NCBI RefSeq assembly: GCF_002087295.1
Contig: NZ_MWVI01000071.1
Location: 29,391-93,390, forward strand
Length of the DNA stretch: 64,000 nucleotides
From: Vreelandella lionensis
Lineage (GTDB): Bacteria > Pseudomonadota > Gammaproteobacteria > Pseudomonadales > Halomonadaceae
Direction of reading: 5' to 3'
Shown here: positions 1-10,421 of the stretch, one piece after another
How positions within the stretch are numbered: the first letter of the stretch is position 1
Layout of the letters: each line of letters begins with the position of its first letter
Position numbers and translations under genes: made by a program
The notes under the pieces: generated by a model
The model's database searches: none
Told to the model about the DNA's origin: nothing
The model's input: only the letters and a program-made list of their open reading frames with translations

Positions 1-276
1 GCAACGGGCGGCGGCGGTTGGTTCATGCCCGCTATGATGGGCTATATGGTCGGTAACATGCTGGCGAATACCAGCCGAGGGCGCTCGTTTGAACGGGTGT
101 ATCAAGAGCCGGTCTATCGCAACCGCCAAAACCAGGGCAACTGGAACACCGCTACTAGCCAAGCTTCCCAGCGGGTCAACCAGCGTAACGAGGCTTGGCG
201 TAGCGGAGTGGTACAAAACCGCCAAGCCACAACGCGGCGCGGCCTGGGCACCCGCTCGGCCTCTTGGGGCTCTTAG
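1..276 (+). CDS. ygiB: YgiB/DUF1190-family protein, 3' end only
   Basis: This is the C-terminal part of a gene that begins before the window; the frame is open from base 1 and stops with TAG at 274-276. The visible 91 residues are low in complexity and rich in Gly, Met, Asn, Gln and Arg, with a Gly run before a Met-rich stretch and a Ser/Arg-rich tail. This is the composition of the C-terminus of YgiB-like (DUF1190) proteins. The assignment leans mainly on the next gene, a YgiC homologue 20 bases downstream, because ygiB and ygiC are usual neighbours in Gammaproteobacteria. The function of YgiB is not established. Confidence 0.6.
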   Translation, partial: ATGGGGWFMPAMMGYMVGNMLANTSRGRSFERVYQEPVYRNRQNQGNWNTATSQASQRVNQRNEAWRSGVVQNRQATTRRGLGTRSASWGS

Positions 277-296
277 CCACTCCCTTGGGAGCCACT

Positions 297-1462
297 ATGC
301 TGCGAATCAACGTTCCTGAACGCCCGCAATGGAAGACCCTGGCCAAAGAGCTGGGGTTTCATTTCCACACCATCGATGGCGAGCCTTACTGGAAAGAGGA
401 CGCCTACTATCAGTTTACCCTGGAGCATGTAGAGTAAGAGATCCAAGCGGACACCGAAGCCCTGCACGAGATGTGTATGGAGCTGGTCGATAAGGTCTGC
501 CACTCCAATGCTTTAATGCAGCGCCTCGCGATCCCCGAGCATATGTGGGACATCATCCACCACTCCTGGCGCAGCGGGCAGCCGCCGCTGTATGGGCGCA
601 TGGACTTTGCCTATTCAGGTAACGGCCCCGCGAAGCTTTTAGAGCTCAATTACGACACGCCCACCTCGCTCTATGAAGGGGGCTTTTTCCAGTGGGTGTG
701 GCTGGAGCAGTCCATTGAGCCAGGCATCCTGCCCCGCCATGCCGACCAGTACACTCGATTCAAGAACGCCTGCTCAATGCCATGGCGCATCTGGGCGACC
801 GCTTGGAAAACCGCACCCTTTACTTCTCCTGTGTAAAAGGCAGCGACGAGGAGCGCGCCACCGTCAGCTACTTGCAGGATATCGCCCTGCAGGCAGGCTT
901 ACAGGCGCCGTTTATTTACACCGAAGACATTGGCGTTGCGCAGGGAGCCGAGCACTTTGACGATTTGGATGACCAACCGATTACCGCGCTGTTCAAGCTC
1001 TACCCATGGGAAGAGATGGCGGTAGAAGAGTTTGGCGAGGCGGTCACGCAGCTCAACACCCACTGGTTTGAGCCGCCCTGGAAAGCCGTGCTCTCCAATA
1101 AAGGGATTCTGCCGCTGCTGTGGGAAAAGTTTGAAGGGCACCCGAATCTGCTACCGGCGTATTTTGAAAAAGATAGTCACTCGCCGCTGGAAGCAGGCTG
1201 GGTGCGCAAGCCGTTTTTCTCACGGGAAGGGAGCAATATCAGCTTGATAACGCCCAGCGGCCAGCAAGAGAGCGTCGGCGGGCCTTACACTGATAACCCG
1301 TGGAAACGCCAGGCATACCACCCGCTCCCACGCTTTGGCGACAAACACGCGTTAATTGGTAGCTGGGTAGGGGGCGATCGCGCCTGTGGCATGGGCATTC
1401 GAGAGGACGTGGGGCGTATCACTAAAGATACGTCGTGCTTTATTCCCCACGCCATTATTTAA
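297..1462 (+). CDS. ygiC: YgiC-like glutathionylspermidine synthase-family ATP-grasp protein (disrupted)
   Basis: The product resembles the C-terminal synthetase part of glutathionylspermidine synthase, an ATP-grasp enzyme family that forms amide bonds; the YgiC substrate is not known. Translation from ATG 297 gives a typical N-terminus, and the family core is visible (YGRMDFAYSG, LELNYDTPTSLYEGGF, and downstream NKGILPLLWE and WVRKPFFSREGSNI). The length of about 388 residues fits the family. Two lesions interrupt it. TAA at 435-437 lies in frame, with homology continuing directly after it and a Gln (CAA) codon being the likely original. A one-base loss near 758-765 moves the frame from 0 to 2; adding one C restores an uninterrupted helix. 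It is probably co-transcribed with ygiB. Confidence 0.8.
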
Positions 1463-1646
1463 TTGCTCGATCATTCTTTTTTTCTAGGAAACCGATTAAG
1501 CCGCGTTAGTATAAAAACTGGACACACACCCTAAAAGTCGCTGAAATCGTTGTTATCATTGCGTACTAGCGGCGGTTTAATACGCTGGTAACAAGGGGTA
1601 AGGCGTCCCTCTTTTGGTCATCGGTTCACTTGGAGCAATAGCAATA

Positions 1647-3671
1647 ATGACAGCGCACTGGAAATCCCTGCCATTGCGGCTACGGCTGTTTATATCTTTC
1701 GGCACCGTACTAGCACTTGCCATGCTGCTGGCGCTATTCCTTCAAGCACGTTCCGATAGCCAAGCAAATCTTAGTAACTTCTATGACGAGGAGCTGCCTG
1801 CCCATGTGGAGGGGCTTGCCGCACGCATTAACCTGAGCCTTAGCCAGGACCTTAGCGTTTCTGCAAGTCTGGCCAACAGTTACTTTATTGAGCAGTGGAT
1901 ACGCGACGGGCTCCCTGAAGATCGCCAGGCAGATATTACGACCTACCTATCACGCTTAATGGGCCAGTTGGATAGCGAGCTGCTGTTTATTGCCGCCCAC
2001 TACCAGGGACAGGGCCACTATTTCCAGCTGCGCGACGGCGAATTTTTACAGCGCTCTATTCAACCACCCGGTGGCGTAGATGACTGGTACTATCAATTTA
2101 TTGACCGAAACAATACGTATGAACTTAATTTAGATAGTGATACTTTCTCGCCTTCCGAGCCTTTTGTTTTCATTAACTATCGCAGCGCCGTAAACACGAG
2201 CAGTGGCCAGCCCTTAGTCGTGGCGGGGGCGGGTATCGATCTTTCCCAAATCACCACACTGATTGAGGATTTTCGCTTAGGCGACACCGGACAAGCCTAC
2301 CTGGTAAGTAGCGAAGGCGACCAGCTTGGCAACGATGGCGAAGGCATTGTGGGAACGCTGCCCGAGCCGCTATCGCAGCAACTACTGCGCGACGGCACAA
2401 CCCAAATCCATGAAATAGAGCGCGACGGCCAAATCTGGTTGGTTGGCACGCTTTGGCTGCCTAAATTGCAGCGCCACTTAGCGGTTGAGGCAAATAAGAC
2501 CGCGTACCTTACCCTGACCCGTAAACGCTTCATGGAGTCGAGCGGCATTGGCCTGCTTATCCTATTCGCCGGGCTGGTTGTGCTGTACCCACTGACCAGT
2601 AGTCTGACTCGGCCGTTGACACGCTTTCAGCATCAGCTCAAAGAGATCCCGCACAGTCTCGACCTGTCGCGGCGCATAGAAACCGACGACCAAGCCGAAC
2701 TAGGCGACCTAGCCGATCAAACCAATGAACTACTGGAACGCCTCTCCCGAGCTATCCAAGCGGTCTCCACTAACGCGGCGGCACTCACCCAGGTTGCCGA
2801 CCGGCTAGCCCAAACAGCGGGACTTTCCGGTGTCCAGGGTGGCGATATTAGCCACGAAGCCAACCAAACTATGTCGGCGGCGGTTGAATAAATGGCGTCA
2901 TCGGTTGCCGAAATCACCTCCACTATGGAGGAGCTATCCACTTCGTCTACCCAGATTGGCGACCATTCGCAGTCGGTGGTGGACGTGGCTAACCAAACGC
3001 TAGAGCGCAGCCGTAAAGGCAGCACCTCCATGCAGCTGCTGCAGGCCAAAATGCAGGATATCCGTACCGATAGCGAGCAAAGCCTGACCGAAATTATGAC
3101 GCTGGGCGCCAAATCCAAACAAATCAGCAAAGTAATGGAGCTGATCAATACATTGGCAGCGCAAACCAAGCTCATCGCCTTCAATGCCGCCCTGGAGGCC
3201 TCCAGCGCCGGGGAGTCGGGGCGTCGCTTCACCGTCGTGGCGAACGAGATCCGTCGCTTGGCCGATAGCGTAACGGATTCCACCCATGAGATCGAAGGCC
3301 ATACCGACGATATCCAGCAGGCTATCAACCGGCTCGTCGTGGCTTCTGAAAAGGGCGCGACCACCATCGAGCAAGGGGTTGAAGCCAGTAAGAGCACCGC
3401 ACAGGACCTAGAGGCCCTGTTAAAAGCCGCCAGCCAAACCAGCAGCGCCGCCCAGCAAATCTCGCTCTCTACCCAGCAGCAGAAAACGGCCAGCAACCAA
3501 GTGGTGATTGCGCTGCGCGATATCGATACCGCCAGCACCCGCAATGCCCAGTCCGTTCGCAGCATTACCGAGATTAGCGAGGATATGATCCAGATGTCGG
3601 CAGAGCTTAACGAGCTTGTCCAGGAGTTTACGCTGGCACAGCAACAAGACGGCCCGCCACGCACCACGTGA
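1647..3671 (+). CDS. WspA-like methyl-accepting chemotaxis protein (internal TAA)
   Basis: This is a membrane chemoreceptor. A transmembrane helix follows the basic N-terminus (about residues 12-33). A periplasmic sensor region runs to about residue 300, then come a second helix (GIGLLILFAGLVVLYPL), a HAMP segment and the cytoplasmic signalling domain. The hairpin tip reads AAQTKLIAFNAALEASSAGE, a variant typical of Wsp-class receptors rather than of flagellar ones. TAA at 2889-2891 is in frame; the next codon opens MASSVAEITSTMEELS without any shift, so a CAA-to-TAA change or a read error is likely. I chose ATG 1647 because GGAG precedes it; a TTG at 1614 is possible. The gene starts an operon of chemosensory genes that ends with a diguanylate cyclase and CheW proteins. 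Confidence 0.85.
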
Positions 3672-3681
3672 GGATGCTTTG

Positions 3682-4744
3682 ATGAGTGCAATTCGGGTAG
3701 TGATGGTGGATGACAGACAGCTAGCGAGGGATGTGCTGCGTGATATCCTGACCAACGATGGCGATATTGAGATCGTCGGTGAAGCCGCCAACGGCCAGGA
3801 AGCCATTGATATGGCGCGACACCTTGCACCGCAGCTCATCACGATGGATCTGAATATGCCGGTGATGGATGGCCTAAGCGCCATCGAAGAGATCATGCAT
3901 ACCAAAGGTGTGCCGATCCTTGTGATTAGCGACCGTTCAGATGCGGAAACGGCCTACCAAGCGCTGGAAGTCGGTGCGCTCGAAGTGCTGCCTAAACCAA
4001 CGCTGGATAGTGAAGATGCGGAGCGGCTCCGAGCTAGAGTGCGGCTGCTCTCCGGCGTGGCCGTCATCACCCGGCTACGCCGTCGTCCCCCCCCTTCGCC
4101 ACCGTTAACCGAGTTTCCCGTGGCAAGCCCTTGCCCAGCCGCCCACCCGCCACTACCAGCGCATTGTCGCCATTGCCTGTTCAACCGGCGGCCCACATGC
4201 GTTGGCCAGGTTACTTAGCAAGCTCCCCCAGAACTTCCCTGCTCCCATCATGATCGCACAGCATATTAGCCCTGGTTTTATCGAAGGGATGGCAACCTGG
4301 CTTGGCACTCTCTGCGCCTTACCCGTCAGCGTCGCAAAAGAGGGTGAGCGGATAGCGCCGGGGCATATCTATTTGTCGCCTTCGGAAAGCAACCTATGCG
4401 TCACCCCCCAGCACCGTTTTCGCTTGCTGCCCAGCTCCCAGGATGCCCTCTACCGGCCCAGCTGCGACGTGCTCCTGCATAGCGCCGCCAGTGTCTACGG
4501 GCCTGATACGATCGGCGTCATTTTGACGGGCATGGGGCGTGATGGGGTAAGGGGCCTGCGCGCCATCCAGCTTGCCGGCGGCACAACCCTTGCCCAGGAT
4601 GAGGCAAGCTCGGTGATTTACGGCATGAACCAAGAAGCCGTGAACGCAGGCGTCATACAAAAAGTGGTCGCGTTAAGCGACCTACCCGAACAGCTGCTGC
4701 ATGAGGTTGGCTCCCCCCATCCGTCTCGGCGGGAGCCGCAATGA
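3682..4744 (+). CDS. cheB: CheB-type methylesterase, WspF-like (frameshifted)
   Basis: The protein is a receptor glutamate methylesterase/deamidase with an N-terminal receiver domain (VVMVDDRQ, phospho-acceptor Asp in TMDLNMPVMDG, Lys in LPKP) and a C-terminal catalytic domain. The serine-hydrolase triad is visible: Ser in ACSTGGP, His in AQHISPGF and Asp in GMGRDG. It should remove methyl groups from the receptor upstream and so set the adaptation state. The frame changes from 1 to 2 in the Pro-rich linker, somewhere between about 4108 and 4150. The stop TGA (4742-4744) overlaps the ATG of the methyltransferase gene, which implies translational coupling. The start at 3682 lies 10 bases after the receptor stop, with GAGG upstream. 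Confidence 0.85.
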
Positions 4745-5585
4745 GTACGCTGGCCCCCTTTAAAGGCTGGTACACCAACGCTGCGGGCTACACCTGGAAG
4801 GACTGGCCGAGGCGCGGCTGGCCAGGGCGGTCGCCCTACTCAACGACCTTACCGGTATTTACGACTCAGAAACGCTGATCGCCCGCCTCCAGCAGGACAG
4901 CGTCCTGTTTGATAATTTCATTAGCCAATTAACGGTGAATGAAACCTACTTTTTCCGTGAGCCCGAAGCTCTGGATTGGCTAACCGACACCTATTTGCCT
5001 CGCCAACTGGTCAACAAGCAGCCACCGCTACGCCTACTGAGCGCCGGTTGCTCGTCAGGAGAAGAGCCATATAGTATCGCCATGGCGCTGCTGGAGCGTT
5101 ACGGCGAACGCGCCAAGCAGCTGTTCCAGATTACCGGCGGCGATGTGGATCATCAGGTGCTGAACAAAGCCCAAGCAGGTGTTTACGGCGGAATGGCTTT
5201 TCGCGCGCTGCCTACCGCTCTTAAAGCGCGTTACTTTTCCCCGGCTGGGCGCAGTTTTCCGTTAGTCGATGCAATAAGGCAATGGGTCACATTTCGTTCC
5301 TTTAACCTGCTGGGACCCGGCGAGCATGAGCTAGATGGCCCCTTTGATGTGATCCTGTTCCGTAACGTTTCGATCTATTTTGACGAAGCGACTCCGGCGG
5401 GCGATTCAGCAGCACTTAAAACAGCTACTGGCGCCTGGCGGTATTGTGCTATGTGGAGTCACCGAAACCCTGGGCAACGACTTGGGTGTGTTATCGCTTG
5501 TTGAAGAGCACGGGATTTCTTTATTTTCAAGCGCAGCCATCAGCGACTGTCCAGCCTGCCCATAGGTACCGCCCTACCCCTATGA
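4741..5585 (+). CDS. cheR: CheR-type receptor methyltransferase (frameshifted)
   Basis: This is the S-adenosylmethionine-dependent glutamate methyltransferase that opposes CheB. The N-terminal helical region is followed by the CheR signature NETYFFRE and the SAM-binding loop SAGCSSGEEPYSIAM; DVILFRNVSIYF and APGGIVLCGVTE complete the fold. Three small indels interrupt it: near 4788 (loss in GGCC), near 5393 and near 5525 (loss in a T run). In the corrected frame it ends at TGA 5583-5585, which overlaps ATG 5582 of the TPR gene. In WspC of Pseudomonas, CheR and TPR domains are one protein. Here either the two parts are translationally coupled or a further indel hides a fusion. Confidence 0.8.
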
Positions 5586-6178
5586 GCGTTGAACTTATTG
5601 ATGAATCAGACAGCGTCCCCTCTACGCCTTCCTTGCCTTCTACACCCAAAGAGAGCAGTGAGCTTGCGATTGAGCATAGCCCCCCGCTTCACGCCGAGCC
5701 TCCTCCTTGCAAGCCAGAGGCAACAGCCCCTCAGCCGTCCACGCACTCTTTCCATGACACGCTTCGCCATGCCCATGAGTTGCTCAACCAGAATAGCTTT
5801 AGCGACGCCGACCACCTGCTTGCCCCATTGCTAGCAGCGCAGCACTGGTGCGTGGATGCACTGCTGCTAGCAGGCTTGGTTGCCCGCTGGCAGCAGCAGC
5901 CTCAGCAGGCGTTTGACTACTTCAAACGGGCCTTGTATGTCGCCCCAGAGTGCTGGCCTGCCCATTTTTATCAAGCTGAGCTGCTGCGCCAAGGTGAACT
6001 GCCTGATAACCCGACACAGCGCCAACGGGGCTATGCGGCGGTGGTGCGCCTATTGGAAACCTCGCCTAAAGCCACCGGCGCGCTACAAGCCATTAGCCCA
6101 CCGCTACCGCCTGGGGACGCCTGTTTCCTCGCACAACGCTACTTAGATGAGCAAACCGCCATACAGGGAGTTGGTTAA
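5582..6178 (+). CDS. TPR protein, counterpart of the WspC C-terminal domain
   Basis: A 198-residue reading frame starts at ATG 5582, overlaps the end of cheR as ATGA and stops at TAA 6176-6178. The first 60 residues are Ser/Pro/Glu-rich and look like a flexible linker. From about residue 65 onward, amphipathic helices with TPR-like spacing appear (alanine- and leucine-rich pairs, then AFDYFKRALYVAPECWPAHF, a classical TPR helix pair). Such repeats usually mediate protein contacts. Context suggests it works with the methyltransferase, as the TPR half of WspC does. It may be a separate subunit or the tail of a CheR-TPR fusion split by an indel. Confidence 0.65.
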   Translation: MSVELIDESDSVPSTPSLPSTPKESSELAIEHSPPLHAEPPPCKPEATAPQPSTHSFHDTLRHAHELLNQNSFSDADHLLAPLLAAQHWCVDALLLAGLVARWQQQPQQAFDYFKRALYVAPECWPAHFYQAELLRQGELPDNPTQRQRGYAAVVRLLETSPKATGALQAISPPLPPGDACFLAQRYLDEQTAIQGVG

Positions 6179-8295
6179 TGGCGCTGGATATTCGACGTTT
6201 CATTCAGCGGTTTGTGGAAGAAGCCGCCGACCATATCCCCCGTTTGCGGGAAGGGGTAAGCACACTAGAGCAGGGAGATGCCGACAAGGAGCGCATCAAC
6301 GAGCTATTTCGTGCAGCGCATACGCTAAAAGGCTCCTCGCGGATGCTGAAGCTCGCTCCTATCACAGCCATCGCCCACAGCACCGAAGAGCTACTGAGTG
6401 CTTTGCGTGATGGTAGTCAAACGCCTTCACCGGCTGCCATCAGCCTGCTTAATCAAGCTATTGATGCTTTGTCAGATCTAGTCGACAAGCTGAATCAGGG
6501 CGCGAAGCCTGAAGAGCTTCCAGACACCAACCACGCCCTTTGCCAAGCACTGGAAGCCGCCGCGACGGGCACGCTACCTGAAAGCACTCAGCCTACTGCG
6601 ACAGCCGCCCCCACTGTAGAGACACCAGTGGCAGCTGATAGTGAGCAAACTCCTCCTGTCTCCTCTTCACTAGCCCTCACTGACACCGTGCGCGTGCGTG
6701 TAGACCGCTTGGATGACGTGATCCGATTGATGGGCGAGGTCCTTTCCGGCCACCACCATTTACATAGCTTAGTGGAGCAAGCCCAAAGGTTAGGGAAGGC
6801 ACTACCGGCAGAGCACCAAAGTACCTTTCACGCTTTCAGCCGCGAGTTAAAAAATAGCGTGCTAAGCCATGACTCACTGATGAGCGACCTACACGAGCGG
6901 GCACTGCAAATGCGCATGCTGCCGCTAAGCGTGGTCTTTGACCCACTTGCTCAAATGGCCCGAGAGCTAGCACATTCATTAGGTAAAACCGTAGACTGCC
7001 GAGTGCGAGGTAGTGAAATCGAGCTAGACCGTCAAATGATCGATCGGCTCTCCGACCCTTTGATCCACCTGCTACGCAACGCCCTGGATCACGGCTTAGA
7101 GACTCCTGAACAGCGCCAAACCGCAGGCAAACCACCACGCGGCCAGCTAACGATAGAAGCCTGGCAGGACGGTGGCTGGGTCGTGGTAGAAATGCGCGAT
7201 GACGGTGCAGGGATTAGCCTAGAGGCCGTGCGCCAAAAAGCCCTGGCAAAACAGCTACTCACCGAAGAGCAGCTGATAGCGCTGAGTGAACAGCAAACCC
7301 TGGAACTAATATTGCTACCCGGGTTCTCTACGAAAACCATGATTACCGATTTTTCTGGTCGTGGCGTCGGTATGGACGTGGTTAAACGCACCATTGCTGA
7401 CGAACTCAGCGGCGATTTACAGCTCACCAGCGAACCTGGCAAAGGAACGCGCTTTACCCTTCGCCTGCCGCTGTCGCTCGCTATGATGCGGGTACTCCTG
7501 GTCAAGGTTGGGCAAACTCCCTTAGGCGTCACAGCTCCTCACGTTGCAGAGCTTGTTGAGCGCTCACCTAGTAGCTTTATTGACGCTGCTGGTCAGCCTA
7601 CCCTCATTCTGCGCAATGAGTTTGTGCCAGTCGTCTCACTCGCGGCGTTATTATCGCTCCCGACTCCAGAACGCCTGTCAGAAAACGTATTGTTGCTGGT
7701 CGTGCATCAGCGTCAGCAGAAGCTGGCGCTGATTGTCGATGCGCTAGTCGATGAGCGCGACATGGTCATTAAGCCGCTCCCCGAACACCTCCGCTACCTG
7801 CCGCTGGTATCCGGCATGGTGTCTCAAGGGCGCAATGAGCTGGTCAGTCTATTGCACGTTCCTGCCCTTTTAGAGCAAGCCCGGCATGTTGTGCAGCGTG
7901 ATAGCAAGCCGACGACGGCGGCTCCTCAAAGGCACCGCGTCCTTATTGTGGATGACTCGCTCAACGCCCGCGAGATTGAAAAAGATGTACTCGAAGCGTG
8001 GGGCTATCAGGTGACGCTGGCAGAAAACGGCCGCGACGGTTTAAACAAAGCTCTAGCCGAATCCTTTGATGCTGTGCTCACCGATGTTGAAATGCCCGTA
8101 ATGGATGGTTTTGCTCTGACCAGTAGTCTGCGCGAAAATGACCACTACCGTCATAAGCCAATTATTATTATCACGTCACGTGAAAAAGAGGCTGACCGCC
8201 AACGCGGTATGGAGGTAGGTGCCGACGCCTACATCGTGAAAGGCAGCTTTGATCAAAATAACTTAGTGGAGACGCTAAAAGCCCTACTGGGCTAA
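6178..8295 (+). CDS. cheA: Hybrid CheA histidine kinase with C-terminal receiver (WspE-like)
   Basis: This intact 705-residue kinase has an N-terminal Hpt domain (phospho-acceptor His in AAHTLKGSSRML, about residue 44), a dimerisation and ATPase core (N box HLLRNALDHGLE, G box GRGVGMDVV), a CheW-like regulatory domain and a C-terminal receiver (VLIVDDS, Asp in LTDVEMPVMDG, Lys in IVKGS). No P2 CheY-binding domain is evident between the Hpt and kinase parts, as in WspE. It should phosphorylate its own receiver, the receiver in the next gene, CheB and the output cyclase. The start overlaps the preceding stop as TAATG. It is one of the few long genes here without a lesion. Confidence 0.92.
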   Translation: MALDIRRFIQRFVEEAADHIPRLREGVSTLEQGDADKERINELFRAAHTLKGSSRMLKLAPITAIAHSTEELLSALRDGSQTPSPAAISLLNQAIDALSDLVDKLNQGAKPEELPDTNHALCQALEAAATGTLPESTQPTATAAPTVETPVAADSEQTPPVSSSLALTDTVRVRVDRLDDVIRLMGEVLSGHHHLHSLVEQAQRLGKALPAEHQSTFHAFSRELKNSVLSHDSLMSDLHERALQMRMLPLSVVFDPLAQMARELAHSLGKTVDCRVRGSEIELDRQMIDRLSDPLIHLLRNALDHGLETPEQRQTAGKPPRGQLTIEAWQDGGWVVVEMRDDGAGISLEAVRQKALAKQLLTEEQLIALSEQQTLELILLPGFSTKTMITDFSGRGVGMDVVKRTIADELSGDLQLTSEPGKGTRFTLRLPLSLAMMRVLLVKVGQTPLGVTAPHVAELVERSPSSFIDAAGQPTLILRNEFVPVVSLAALLSLPTPERLSENVLLLVVHQRQQKLALIVDALVDERDMVIKPLPEHLRYLPLVSGMVSQGRNELVSLLHVPALLEQARHVVQRDSKPTTAAPQRHRVLIVDDSLNAREIEKDVLEAWGYQVTLAENGRDGLNKALAESFDAVLTDVEMPVMDGFALTSSLRENDHYRHKPIIIITSREKEADRQRGMEVGADAYIVKGSFDQNNLVETLKALLG

Positions 8296-8320
8296 GCCTT
8301 CTTCAAGACAGGGGATTAAC

Positions 8321-8679
8321 ATGCGTATATTGGTCGTAGACGACGACCCCCTCGCTGGGAAAATGACGGGGGCGCTACTGGAGTTTCAGGGCCACGATGT
8401 CCTGCTCGCCAACGACGCTATGGAGGCCATCAGCCAGTTGGACACGCATGACGATATCGCGCTGATCGTCAGTGACATGCACATGCCGTTAATTAATGGC
8501 ATTGAGCTACTTGAGATGCTGAGAGAACAAATGGGGTCACACTGCCCTTTATTTTGCTAACGGGCGACATGCCGAATGAACAGTTGCACCAAACGTCTGG
8601 CCTAAGCGCCTGCCTGCAAAAAGATGCCGCGCTTGAAACCACTCTTGAGCACGCGGTTGCTCAAGCGCTTGGTAGTTAA
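8321..8679 (+). CDS. Stand-alone CheY-like receiver (frameshifted)
   Basis: A single-domain response regulator starts at ATG 8321 with AGGGG upstream. The acidic pocket (VDDDP), the acceptor Asp (VSDMHMPLINGIELL), the Thr/Ser switch (LLTGDMP) and a conserved-Lys region (LQKDA) are visible, with no output domain. The frame changes near 8531-8537; the second half then reads through to TAA 8677-8679, giving about 119 residues. It sits between the hybrid kinase and the cyclase, so it could be a phosphate sink or an intermediate carrier to the Hpt domain of the next protein. Canonical Wsp operons as I know them lack this gene. Confidence 0.78.
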
Positions 8680-8733
8680 ATCCATGCAGTTATTTGGCCC
8701 GCTCACTGTTCGCCCACTTGCACAGGTAGTCTG

Positions 8734-10421
8734 ATGTCACCTCCAGCTCCTTCGCTGCACGATAAACTCAACCAACTGCGCCAACGGTTTATTGAACAGT
8801 TACCGGCTCGTCTGCAGCAAATCACTGCCCAATGGCAGCAAAGTCGCACATCCCCAGAGGCTGAAGCACGGCTTGCCCCCGAGCTGCACCGTTTCTTTCA
8901 TAGCCTGAAAGGTACTGGCCGCTCCTTAGGGTTTGAACGTATTGCCATGCTGGCGGATCAGGGTGAAACCGCTCTCAATAACCCCTCCGTCTCGGCAGAG
9001 GTAGTGGAACTTATCTTCACACAGCTGGCCCAGGAGCAGCAGCGCTTAGAATCGCTGCCGGGTCAACAGAAAGCGCTAGCTGCGCTGAACAGCGTGGAAT
9101 TTTCGCCCGCACCAGCACAAACCCGCAGTAAGCGTCAGCGTTTAATCTATCTATGCGACGATGAGCCCGACCAAGTTAGCCAGTTACTGCATCATTTACG
9201 CTGTTTCGGGCACGAGGTGGTGCACTTCGAAGATACCGATACGTTCTTTAATGCCGTTATTACTCGCCGTCCCGATGCCATTATCATGGATGTGCAGTTC
9301 CCTTTAGGGCATACCGCGGGCACCGAAACGCTCACCAGCTTAAATAAGCTAACGGGCGAGCGCTTACGCTCTAGTGTCCTCTCATCACACAATGACTTTC
9401 ACTCCCGGCTAAGCGCTGTGCGGGCAGGATGTAACGGCTATTTCACGAAACCGGTTAAACCACTAGACCTCATGTTAGCAGTGGATGAACTCACCACGCC
9501 GTTAGATGACGAACCGCTGCGCGTGATGGTAGTAGACGATGAACCGGAAGTAGCTGCCTACCATGCATTACTCTTAGAAGCAGCAGGTATGGTAGTACAG
9601 CAGGTCAATCACCCTGCAGAAGCCTTGAACGCCCTTGAGCGCTTCAGCCCCGACCTACTACTGGTCGATGTGTATATGCCTGTTTGCTCAGGTGAGGAGC
9701 TAGCCAGCATTATCCGCCAGCAGCCTGAATACGTTGGCCTGCCAATTATTTATCTTTCCAGTGAGACCGATAGCCAAAAGCAGCTCTCAGCCATGACGGC
9801 GGGCGTCGAAGCGTTTATCACCAAACCGGTGGTGCCTGAAGAGCTGGTATCGGCGGTCAAACTGCGCGCGGAGCGGCTGCGCCTGCTGCGCTCACTAATG
9901 ACCCGCGATAGCATGACTGGGCTTTACAACCATAGCTCTACCACTGATCTCATCAGTAAAGCGCTAGCTCAACGCTCCCGAGATAACACCAGCACGCGAT
10001 GGCTATGATCGATATTGACCACTTCAAGTCGGTCAATGACACTCACGGCCACCTGGCAGGTGACCAAGTGATCATCACTCTGGCCAGGCTACTCAAAACC
10101 CGCCTGCGTATGACCGATATTATCGGCCGCTATGGCGGCGAAGAGGTTGTGATACTGCTCAAGGGTGTTAGTGCTGAGCGCGCCAGCGAATTGATTGATA
10201 CCCTGCGTATTGATTTCGAGCAGGTAGAGTTCCATGCAGGCGGCGCGCGTTTTAGCTGTACTTTCAGCGCGGGGGTTAGCAGCTTTCCCACACAGCCGTC
10301 TACGGAGTCGCTGCGCCTAAGCGCCGACCAAGCGCTCTATCGCGCCAAGCACCAGGGGCGCAATCAGGTGGTCACCAGCAAGGAGCAGGACGATGACGGA
10401 TTCCCCACAGCCCACCCATGA
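8734..10421 (+). CDS. Hpt-REC-REC-GGDEF diguanylate cyclase (frameshifted)
   Basis: This is the likely output of the pathway, making c-di-GMP from GTP. Domains in order are an Hpt domain (HRFFHSLKGTGRSLGF, about residues 45-65), a receiver with acceptor Asp in IIMDVQF and FTKP (about 130-250), a second receiver (MVVDDEP, LLVDVYMP, ITKP; about 265-385) and a GGDEF domain. The catalytic loop reads YGGEEV, with Val where Phe is usual. An RxxD inhibitory site (RMTD) lies five residues before it, so product feedback is expected. The link sequence RDSMTGLYNH resembles WspR. A frameshift near 9995 separates the receivers from the catalytic part. The Hpt and the doubled receiver differ from WspR, which has one receiver. 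Confidence 0.85.

Noticed and set aside
2717..3829. Long minus-strand open frame opposite the chemoreceptor
   Set aside because: It is a Ser/Ala/Trp-rich shadow of the receptor and cheB coding strands, with no protein-like features.
4087..4094. Eight-C run in cheB as a phase-variation switch
   Set aside because: The downstream frame meets a stop at 4106 in the frame that continues the catalytic domain, so the frame change must lie after this run. With frameshifts in most genes, a contingency locus is not a needed explanation.
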